Assembly: GCF_030463565.1 (NCBI RefSeq)
Contig: NC_134660.1
Span: 813,501-877,500, forward strand
Length of the DNA: 64,000 bases
Direction: 5' to 3'
Source: Pelecanus crispus
Taxonomy: Eukaryota; Chordata; Aves; Pelecaniformes; Pelecanidae
Part shown: positions 13,301-24,000 of the stretch, in pieces
Position numbering within the stretch: position 1 is the first letter of the stretch
Layout of the letters: the number at the start of each line of letters is the position of its first letter
The notes under the pieces: model-generated
Told to the model about the DNA's origin: nothing
The model's input: the letters and a program-made list of their open reading frames with translations, nothing else
The model's database searches: none
Translations under genes and position numbers: made by a program

Positions 13301-16300
13301 TCCAGCCCCCGAGGGGTCCCCCCTGCCGGGGATGGGTGGCTCCGCTTTCCCTTCCCACCCTCCGAGGCTGAATATCATTTCATAAAAACAACCAGAGGCA
13401 ACTGGAGTCTCTCTGGGAAAAGAAATAATCCCAGAGAAAACAAAGCCGTACCAAAGGAGTGTTTGTGCAGGGATGCGGTTTGGAGCCAGGAGCAGCCCTT
13501 CCCTGTGTTTTGGGTGTAGAGCACAGGACTTCCCTCAGAGCAAGGCTTTAATTTTGCCTGCAAATCCTCCCGTAGGAGAGCAGAGCATGTGCAGGCAGCC
13601 GATACAGCCCCCGTGCTCAAAACCACAAACCTCAGGGGGAAAAAAAAAAAGTCATTTATCCTGCCCGTTCGGGCGACGCAGGGCGTTCTGCTGGATGAGT
13701 CGCTGGTGGAGGTGATGGTTCGCATCTTGCGCAGCATCCCCGTCCTTCGGAGCAGGATGGAGATGAACAGCTCATTTCTGCTGGCCTCAGCAAACGGCAA
13801 TGACACCGGGCTTCCAGGGCAGATGTGAAATGATAAATTGGAGATGAAAAGGGTTCACGTCCCAGTAACATTTTACCGGGTCATGTCCCATATTTACATC
13901 GCGGTCCTATCCTTGTGAAAAGGCACTATAAACACGATACAATCTATTGGCACAAAAACTGCATGGCTTGCAGCCGTCAGGGTTTCTTGCCCCAGCTCTT
14001 GGCGCGGGGCAGCGCTGAGTGAAATTAAAATGATCGGTAAAAATGCCGCGATGCCTCTGGCTGGGACCGAGTTGTTTGCATGCCTTTGAAAGGATATGAA
14101 AAAAAAAAAGATCTCTGCATGCAAAATGCCCTCCATGCTGTTTTAGTCTGGACAGAGAAGAGGCTGAAATCTTTACAGTGTGCTGCTTAGCTGCAAGGAG
14201 AGGAAAAACCTCTTAGCAGCAGATCTTGGAGGCTCAAAGCTCCGCTTCGGCCCCAGAAGAGCGACTGCCCGCAGCTCTGCTGCGTTCGGACGGGCTGCTT
14301 TTCCCCGCCTCGCATGCCAGCTGATATTTAAGTCGTAGCTGCTGGAGTCAAGGGATTTATGCCGGGATCTCACCTCGCGTTTTAAATGTGCTGTAAACAC
14401 CTGACATTTGCAAGGAGAGCTTTGCAAAGATGACCAGCGTGCATCTGACAGCAGGGGAAGGAGATGCCCCTGCCAGGCCCCTTGAATTAACGCAGCTTTG
14501 CTAGAAAAATCTTAATTTCTCAGGCACGTTTTGGAGGAAGATGGTTGAACAGCTCAGACGCCTCTGCCTGCGCGCGTGCAGACAGGGATTCTCATTTCTC
14601 TCGCCTCTGAAAGCTCAGTTTCCCCCGCAGCTCCTGGCTAGATGAGAGCTGCTTTAGGCAAATCCCCCCCCGGCCCTGTCCTCTGCATCTGCCCGTGCCC
14701 GTGCCCGTGGCGGGCGTCTGCCTCTGTGCTCCCCAGCTGGCTGCGGAGCGGAGATAAGCCCTGTCTAGGAGCCGTGCGATAATACTGGCGGTTAGTTATT
14801 TCTTAATGCTGGAGTGGGCTGGGCAAGTGGGGGGGGGGTTCCCCCCACAGAAAATTTTGCCTTATTGTCATTAAAAAAAAGGGATAAGGAAGCAGGGAGG
14901 GTGCATTGGGATGAGAACTGGTGAAAAGGCGGGGGAAAAGGGTGATATTTTTTCTCCTGAAAAATTGGGAAAAGGGGGAAAACTGCTCTTTTTTTTCCTT
15001 CTTTCTTTCTTTTTTTCTTTTTTTTTTTTTTTTTTTTCCCTGGAAATATTTAAGCTGCTCTCCCTGAGCAGTCCAGCAGGCAACCAGAGCTCCGGCGCTG
15101 GCCCTGTTTTCTGTGCCACCCCATTGCCGCTTTCCCCAGAGCTTCTCACCTGCAGGCTGGGCTGTAACCCCCCCAGGACTTCTCCAGCCTCCTCTTGGAC
15201 ACTTCTTCCCCGCCTTGCAGAGACGCTCCGTGCTCCCGGGAAGGAGCAGCCTGGGGAGCCCCGGGCACCGCAGGGCTCCCGGCCCGCCCGCTGGCTCCGG
15301 GGCTGCAACCTCGCCTCATGTCAGAGCAGGAAAAAAATCGAGGCGAGGGGCCCTTTTGCTAAAGTTTTACATCTGCCCGAGCGCTCCGAGCACGGCGGGG
15401 TTTCTTGGGAGAGGTAATTTCTTCTCGGAGACTGGCAGAGGCAGCTCCTCTAAAGGGCTCTCGTGCCCTAAACCTGATCTGATTATTTTTTTCAGCTGCA
15501 TTGGCTGATCTAAGAGGAAATACCTGCCTCTAAATCCTACCTTGCCCATCGCTGCCATGGGGGATATACCGCCCGGGGCGATACGTTCTGCCAGCATCAG
15601 TGGGGCGCGTAGCGCTGCGCATAGTGGGGCCACCCGTCCTGCTCCCTCCCGGGGCTCCCCGCTGCTGTTCTGCGTTGATCGTGCTCTGCCTGGGCGCTCA
15701 GCGAGCCTTCAGATGACTTTGCTGACCTAAATCATACGTGGAAATGCGTTTTTGCGGCGTGCAGTAGCAGCTGACAGTCCTGGGGGGCGGCTGGGCACTC
15801 TCGCAGGCTTGGCTAATGACCCACCCCCCCACCCCAAAATTTCCTCGTAATAATTAAAAATGTATTTTTTTAGCAGCCCGCGCGGAGGGGAGGGCGCTGA
15901 AGGGCCAGCAGGCGAGGCGGAGGGCAGGTATTCAGCGGTGCATCTCCAGCGCTCGCACTCCATCAGCAGCCTGGGGCAGGTCCAAGCCGGGGGCGGCCGA
16001 TGCTGGCTGAGCGCAGCCCTCCCATCCCGGTGGGCTCGGGAGCGGAGCCGCTTTCCGTCCCGGGGATCAGATTGCCCATGGAAAGATGCCTGGGCCAGGT
16101 GTTCTGGGCTTGATCGGGGCAGAGGTGGGGGGATTTGGGGGGGATTTGGCCGTGGGGCTGAGCAGCACGTGGCTGGGGGGACGTGCAGGAGGAGGGGGCC
16201 AAATGGGGCAGAAAAAGGAGGTGACCACACATTGCATTGCCCGCGTGTTTTTAAGCGATGTCTGCGGTGTGCTCTGCGTGCCGTGGGGCCGGAGCAGCAT

Positions 16301-17978
16301 CAGCCCCGGTCCTGCCCTCGCCTCTGGGTTCGGGGGCTCCCCGTGGGGTGACGTGTGGCTGAGATCCTGCACTTCCCCGGGGGGCTTTGCCTTCTCAGCC
16401 CATTCTTTCCGTCGTGGCGCTGATCTTCGTCGCCATCCATCTCGGCAGCGATGGCAAGGCCGACCTGAGCCTCCCAAGCCCAGTCCCCTCTGCCAGCGCT
16501 GAGCCTGCAGCTGTGCCCTGGCGTTGGGCTCTCCGGGGGGCTCGGTCCTGCGGACCCCTCCTTGTGGGAGCTGCAGGCCGAGAGCAGCCGGCTGGGTTTG
16601 GATGCACACGTTCAGCCCCGACCCACGTGCTGAGCCATAGCCCAGGGCTGCGTTGGCTTCTCCCCCAAAATAAAGCACGGTCGGGAACCCAAGTGAAAAT
16701 ACTGCAGCAACTGCGTGTGCCCCGCTGCCCCCCGGCTCCGCTCCCCCCCGCCTCTCCAGCTGTCTTATCCCTGCCAAAAAGCAACAAATCCAGCCAAAAA
16801 GCTGCAGATCTCCCCCTTGACACCTGCACTTCCACTCCCGCCTTGTCCCCGAGGAGGGGACGGGGCCAGGCGGGCAGCAGGTCCCGGCTGCCGGGGAGCA
16901 CGGGGCTGGAGGGGCCGTGATTGATGAGCGGCTTCCCTGCCCCCGGGGCCGCGGCGTCGCAGCTTGGCTTCTTCAAGGGATTTGGGGGAATTTCTGCCTT
17001 TCTTTAGGCTCTGCTTTTCAGTTCGCTGGGTTTTAAGCCTTCCTGCTCTGCTTGAGAAGGCTGGAAGGTCAGTGGGGGGAACAGCGGCTTTTAACGAGCA
17101 AAGAGCCTGCAACGCTGTTCTCAGCATTGCAGTTTTGGTGTGATATCGCCCGTTTTGCCCCCAAAACGGCCCGTCTGCTCTCTCCAAACCCCTTTCCCGC
17201 AGCCAAACCCAGTGCCTGCTGTCGCAGGAGGAGGCAGAGTGTGGCGCGTTGTGCGAGCTTGTGTTGACAAGCTCAGACTCCCCAGGGAATAACCCAGATG
17301 GATTTGCTCTTGGAAAACCGTGCTTCGGATAACGATGCGGCTTTCCTAATTGCTCCAATGGCCGGATCCCAGACAGCGTAGAGCGGCTCGTGGATCAGGG
17401 CCAGTCTGAAGCAGCTGAGGCGCTGGGTCCATTGATGCTCTAAGTCATGGGACGAAGCGGCGAGCGGCCTCTGTCCGATTGCCTCGAGCTCTAGCAGCAG
17501 CAAAGGCAGCGATTCATGGGCGCTAGGGAGGAAGGAGGATTTATTAGATCAGAAAGTCTCCCAGTGAATGCAAGATTGTTTTTTTTCCTCCCAGCTAACC
17601 GAAGTCAAAGATGAGCCTCAGTGGGTGTTGGGGGATGCTTGCTTAGGAGTGACAATGCAGAGTAGCGAGAGCCTCGGGAGAAGCACCCAAAACCGGAGCG
17701 CACAGAAGTCGTGGGGACCGCTGGTGCCTCTGTGGGGTGGCTTACGGCCCTTCTCCGGCCGGGGGGAGGCTGCATCCCGGTCCTCTCTCCTGCTGGTGCG
17801 GGATTCACGCGGGGCCTTCATCCCATCCCTGGGCGAGTGGCCGGGGGTCAGGGCACAGCTCCCCGCCGGCGAGCACCTCTTACCGAAAGCTGCGGTCGGA
17901 GACGTGCCTCTCCGGCCGGCAGAGCCGCACACCCCAGGGAGAGGGAGCCCTGGGGTTCCTTCCTCTGCCAGCGCCTGT
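7313..17978. other. Intergenic block between NXPH3 and NGFR, part 1
   Basis: No exon, RNA gene or interspersed repeat recognised. GC-rich islands lie near 10100-10500 and 12600-12970. A pyrimidine tract lies near 14988-15038. AT-rich stretches that look like regulatory DNA occur near 13870-14110 and 14320-14410. Small hairpins occur, for example 9-bp arms TCTCTGGGA/TCCCAGAGA at 13410-13418 and 13429-13437. The sequence shows no transcript. Confidence 0.5.
14988..15038. repeat. Polypyrimidine tract with T20
   Basis: Nearly pure T/C over about 50 bp (TTTTTTCCTTCTTTC-type), ending in 20 T at 15018-15037. Low-complexity DNA. Confidence 0.85.
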
Positions 17979-18020
17979 TTATGCATTTTATCCAATTACT
18001 GCTTAATGCAAAATGCATAA
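17979..18020. repeat. 11-bp inverted repeat with octamer-like motifs
   Basis: TTATGCATTTT (17979-17989) and its exact reverse complement AAAATGCATAA (18010-18020) flank a 20-nt spacer that contains CAATTA and TTAATGC. ATGCAAAAT at 18007-18015 resembles a POU octamer. Possible homeodomain/POU regulatory element; function is inferred. Confidence 0.6.
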
Positions 18021-21000
18021 GGAGTGCTTGGAGCAGGGACAGAAACCCACGGCTCGGCTTTGCTGTCCTCATCGGCAGAGCCGACCCTTTAGGACAATTT
18101 CCAGCCTCAGCTGAATGACTTCATGAGAAGATTTCTTTTTTTTTTTTTTTATCTTTTTATTTCATTCCAACCAGTTGCTGGTTAATTTTTGCTCTGATTT
18201 AGGAACAAAAACCGTATCTGGAGGCTGAATTTTCTTCACTTAAGCATCTCACCGCTGCATCTCAGCTAGGCTTTTGCTGCCAGATTAAAAGCTTTTGCGT
18301 GGGGGAATTGGGGCTGCTTTCAAGAGGTCTTGAGCCGGCCCACCTCAAACACCAAAGATCGCAGGGGGGCTCTTTGAAAGCATAAGCCACCACCGGCATC
18401 GTGGCTTCCCAGCTAACCTGGCAGGGTCCACGCTGCCGGCTGTCGCTTGACCCGAGACAGGAAAGGAACAGCTTGTACAACCGAGCCCTGTTGTGGCTTT
18501 TGAGGTTTTAGCAAGTTAAAGCAACAAATTGTCCATTTAAGTGAAACCTACACTGCAGACCAGTTCCCAGGGGAGCCCCAGATCCTGAGCCAAAAACTGA
18601 GCACGCAGCAGGAGAAAAATCAATCATTATTATAGGAAATCAAGCAAACTCCAAAGCTTTCTTTCCTTTCTTCCTTTTTTTTGTTTCAGATTTTCCCATT
18701 CTTGTTTCTAAAGCGGACAAAGAGATAGGGATGGGGATGCATTTCCCTGCCCCACAGCCAGGTTTCACCCGAAACCTGAAGTAGGACCCAAAATCTCTCT
18801 ATTATTTTAATAGAGACGCACCCTGCGAGATGATTAACTGCAGGCCTTTTGCAAGCCCATCAAAGAATTTTTCCAACCTAATTGGATTTGCTTTCCCTAC
18901 TTCTGCAGCTTGTGTGCTCCTTACTTTGTTATTTATAGAAAACAGCTGTCTGAGTGTCGGCCAGCCCTTAGGTGGGAAATCGGGGCTTGATGATTTCTTT
19001 GCTCTACACAGCTGGGGCGAAACACCAGCTATGCCAAAAAAAAAAAAATAGTGGTGCCTCCGCTACTCCCCGTTTGGGAGAATAGCACTGGGTTTCATGG
19101 GTGATGAGCTACCCATGGGTGCCTCCTTGCACCCAACGGCAGCAGGAGGGCAGGCTGAAAACCACCGTTGCATGAAGAAAGTAGGTAAATCCTGGCTGAT
19201 AAAAAAAGCCTTCCAGGAAGGCAGGAGCTTCTTCCATCCCAGTCCTGTTGAATGGGCAGGGAAAAGCCAGGGATCATTTTTCCAGGTAAGAAGCAGACCC
19301 GCAGGACGGAAGAGTGTCATAATGCTGACTAAGGCAATTATTACAGCTGTGATTAGCCTGGGTAATTAATCTCAGGGACTGGATGTGGTAGAGGTCAACA
19401 TTTTCAAAGCTGCTTGGGAGACGTGGTGGTGTAATTGCTTTGGAGATGTTAATTCTCCCCATCCGCCCCCCGACCCCACTTCTGCTCATCTTTTATGGTT
19501 TTGAGAAGCCTTTTCTCATCGTTTCCACTTTCCGGGAGCTGAGGCTGAAGGGGTTTGCGCCGGCAATGGCAGCAGCGCAGACAAACCCTCCCTCTCCCTT
19601 TCCATGCCCGGCAGGGCTGGGGCGGGCGCGTGAGACGGGGTCCGGGGCCAGCTGTGTGCAGCCGACGGCATGACCCGGCTGCAAATCCCTGGGTGCAAAT
19701 TTGCTTTGCTGGGTGGGAAAGGGGAGGGAACCGAGCCAGGGTGGTGGATTAATTGGGTAAGATCACGCAGCAAATTTATAGCAGCTGGAAATCAGATGCA
19801 TCCTCCCCAGTGCTCCATTAACCCCAAAGCATCCCTCTTCCTCCCCGGGCACCTTTCTGAAAGCTGTGCCCCGTACCTAACAGCAAGTAGGTAAGAGCTG
19901 AGCTCCTGAACACCTTTTATTCTGGTGCATTTGGACCACAAAAAATACTGTAGGTCGAAAAAAGTGATGTGCGATCTTTGGGGGGAGTCTTGGTGGCTTT
20001 TATTTGCGATAGTGAAGACGCACCTTTGTCAGGCTGCGGGGACCTGGGGTGCCGACACATGGTGCCGTCTGGATGTTTTTATTTGTACCGTGAGGCACTG
20101 CTGGCAAAAGGAGCGCTCTGTTTGTGAAGGGAGGGCTGGCTACTGATAACAAAGTGATTTACAGTGAGGCTTAGGCCAGCCAGCTCCAGGAGTGCTTTTA
20201 CGTGACGGCCTAATGGTTATTAATTTGTCTGGAATTTACTGTAATGCTATTAATCCTGATAGGCTTGTTGGGTATTTAATGCAAATATTTTAAGTGCTTC
20301 TGTGGGATTTTTTTTCCCTGGAATGGCGTGTTTAGCTGCACAGCCCGCATGCAAGTAGGAGCTCCTGTTTCGATGGAAATCTTGATTAATTTCCCCCCCG
20401 GTTGCAGCGGGTGTAACTCCGCCATGCTCTTCCCCATCCTCTCGGGCAGGGCTCCCAGGCTTGTCCAGCATCCCTGTCCTCTCTGCCCTGAGGTTTCAAA
20501 TTCCTCTTCTCTTTTCCATCCCTGAACATCTTTCATCGCCTCCTCTTTGCGAGAGCCGCTGCATTGCCCGTGTGCCCGGCTCGCTGCCCCGCGCTGGCTC
20601 TGCCTCACCCGCTCCCGTGGGTCAGCGCCTTCGTTTCTCCTTCACTTTGATTCCTCGCTTCACGCGGCTGGCTGGCAAGCTGAGCTGCAGCCATGTGTTT
20701 CTGTTTAGGTGGCCTGAACAGATTGAGGTTTCCAGCTTTCTTGGTGGGAAACACGGCTCCAAAAGCCTGGAAATGTGTGAAGGTTGCAATCCGATTCCGG
20801 CTCATTCCCCACTCCCCCTCCTCTCTGTCCCTGCAGGGAGAGCACAGCTGATGCCAAAGGGGGGGGGCGAAAAAGGAAAAAAAAAAAAATCCAAACCTCC
20901 CAGGGAAACTGGAAATATATGTACGACTTTATCCAAAGATCGATTAAATAAATCACAGGCTGGGACTGTGAGAGCGGCAGGTTCCTTTGGAGGGCTCAGC

Positions 21001-24000
21001 TCCCAAGTCTGCGGCTGGAGCGAGCTGGCTCGGGGGGGTCCGGGCTGCGCCGCCGGCGCCCCAGATGCGGGGGGCGAGAAGACCGTGCTACCAGCGCAGT
21101 GCTGGGGAGCGCGCGTTTCCCGTGCACGGGCACCGGGTCCCCGGCTTGAGCCCCCTCCGACGGGGTTTAAGCCTGGCGCGGCCAGAGCTGCCTCGAGGCT
21201 TCGCCACCCCCGTCGCGGAGGGAACAGCAGAGCACCCCTGGGTGCACGTGGCTCCTTCCCCGCCGTCCCCGCGGCTCGCGGCATCCCCACGGGCGGGCTA
21301 ACGCCTCTGCCCCCCTCCCGGGCAAGCGGGCTGGTGCTGGTGGGAGACAAAGAGCCCTTTGAAGGGTTTGGAGATGTGAGTCAAGGGCCGGCTGTGCCCC
21401 GTGCCGAGGGGCGAGGGCCGGGGCAAGCTGTCCGCCTCAATTGATGGCTTTATCCTTTATTTTCTGTCTTTGCTCAGCCTGGAGCTCCTCAGCAGGAAGC
21501 GAAGCCAGATGCTCGGTGTTTTGGCGAGCCGAGGGCTGCCACCCCTCATTGCTTTGGGTGGTGGCCACCACCGGCAGCTCCCCCGGACCCCCGCGTGCCC
21601 CCCATGTGTGGCACGGGGCTCGGTGGGCATCTCTGCTCGGCCACAGGGGTCTTGCGTGGCTCGCCCCCCTGCGTGTGTCTGGCTGGAGCCTGGGCTTTCA
21701 GCCCTCCTTGGCTGGAGGAAGGCGAGCGGGTCGCCTCTTGTGACCTTCTTGCCGAGCCAAATATCAGGGCTTGGCTCCCACTGTGGCTGAGCACATGCAA
21801 CCATTTCCTTCCCAGCCGAAAAAGCCTTTCTGGGAACGAGGGGGAGAGAGAGGTGCTTTCCACTCTTCCCTTCCCCAGAGCCTTTGGGAATAGTTGGGTG
21901 TGGAAATACCCCCCAACGCGCGTGGCCCCGTGTTGCCTACTCGGGTGCAGCCGGGTGATGCCGACCACGTAGGGATGGATCCCTCCCCACGCTTCTGCCA
22001 TTGCAGCTTCACGGAGCCCCGCAGGGGATAGGGGGTTTGGGAGAAGGAGGGTTTGCAAAGTGGGATGCTGGTGTTTACAGGCTCGAACACGCCACCACCC
22101 CGGGATAACGGGCGTGAGGTTCCTCTTGGTATCATTTTACAAGCAAAGCGTCCAGGGTCAGCCCTGCCTTTTTGCTGAATGATTCCTGATGGGAGCTGAG
22201 TGTTTGCCAGCAGAAGGGTGGATGGAGAGCACGCTCGACCCTGGGCTCTGCTAACAGAGCCCGGCTTGTTCCCGGCAGCCTGGCAGTGACCGCTTCGGTC
22301 TCGTGGCCCGTTTGGGGAGCGATGGGAGAGAGCAAAGGCGAGCGCTGTGCCTGCACCCCAGCACCGGTGCTGAGCTGTTCCGCGGGGTGGCGGGGATGTG
22401 GGGAGGAAGCCCAGCCAGATGGGAGGGGTAGGAGGGATTTTGGTTTCAGAGCAGAGGAAGGAGCGGCGGGTCCCGCTCTGGCCCCGCTGAAGCGGCGCGT
22501 GTTGCAGGAGCGCTCCGGCAAGCTGGGCTGGCGTTTGGCCACCGTGCCCGGGTGGCTGTGGCTGGTCCCGGCCAGATGTTCTGTAATTTCAGTCTGCTTG
22601 GTTCCCAGCGTCTGCTCCTGCCATCAGCCTGGCCCCCAAGCCTCGCTCTCCGCGGGCGGCAGATTCCCCTCCCGCCTTCGCTGACGCGGCCAAGGATAAC
22701 ACACGTTGGCGGCGAAACGCCCCGGTCTCCTCCGCAGCCCACCCGAGCCTCCCGACTCGTGACGGGCTGTGGGAGGACGGGAACCCCGACGCCTTCGGGA
22801 GGTCGGGACAAGGAGGGAGAAGCAAATACCAGGGCTGGGGAAGGCATGCAGGAGGCAGGGCTGCTGGGAAGATGCAGCAAGGGGGTAGGGAATAATCAAG
22901 GGTATTTCTAGGATTCCGGTCCCTCCGTGTTCAGCATCTCACCCGCACAGGCAGACCGTCTCCAGCCAGGGACCCAGGGCACGGCGAGGTTAAACACCAA
23001 GGGTTCGTGCCTTTTGGTCTCCAAGAGCAAAGCTGGTGTCAAAAGCAGAATCTGCAGTGCCAGGGTAGGAGAAATGGACTTACAAAAATAAATAGCGTGG
23101 GTCACATGAGTAACTGGCTTTTTCTGGAGGAGCCGAGTGTTTACATGAGTGCTTGGAGGCTTGGCTGTGCTTCGCGCTCACGGAAAGGGTCCTGGAGGAG
23201 AGGCTGAGGCTGAGCTCGAGTTAATTAAGGGTAGGCTGTTGTTTGGGAGGCCTGGCTCTGCCCTTGGCTGCGGGGCTGAGATGTTTCCCTTTGATGCACA
23301 TGGGGCTGGTTGCTGTCAGAGAGCAGACTCGGGACGAGCCAGGCTGTGGGGCCGCTCGGCTCATGGCTTTCCCCTGTTAATTGGGGGTCTCCAGGCGCTC
23401 TCTGCTTCCAGAGACCCCACGAAGCTGCTGCTGTCGGATACAGTGTGAACCTGTGCCCGGAGACTGACCGCACATCCCGAGGGATGCCTGCAGGTCCCGG
23501 CACTGGGTGGTCCTTGCCCAAAGCTGGCGGGGTGGGGTGACCTTGGCCCCCGGCAGACTGCAGCATCAGTGGCCAGCGGCGCTGCCAGCGCCTTCTCTGT
23601 TCCTTAATCAGCAGCATTACCCGCACATTTGGGCATCCCTCATGTTGGGAGCAGGATGTCATTTGCTCCTCCTGCTTGTTCTTCCTTTTGAAGTCATAAT
23701 CCTCCCAGCCTGACATCACAGCCGTTCCCGCCGCAGCTAATTGCGATGCCACAGGGGCAGGTGGGAGCAGCTCGTGGGCAGAGGAGCCCACCGGACCTCG
23801 GGCGGGCGGCGGAGCCCCTCCAGCTGTCCCGATGACGGGGGAGCCGCAAATGTGATACGGGGACAGAATCGATTCGGCTCCACACCTTGGTGCGAGGCTG
23901 GCGGCTCCCAGAGAGCAGCATCTCCTCGTCCTCTCCATGGCAAGCTCTGGCCCAGGGCTACTTTCCCCTGGGGAACTAAAACAAGGGGAAAACAGCTCCT

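Noticed and set aside
13410-13437. 9-bp hairpin TCTCTGGGA/TCCCAGAGA
   Set aside because: Short stem with a 10-nt loop, within what chance can produce in a 64-kb window.
14780-14790. TAATACTGGCG, which resembles the miR-200 family 5' end
   Set aside because: It diverges from the miR-200/429 sequence right after the seed, and no complementary arm is visible nearby.
20461-21444. 327-codon plus-strand frame
   Set aside because: Low-complexity GC-driven sequence with no recognisable domain, crossing an A-run and a CpG-dense stretch.
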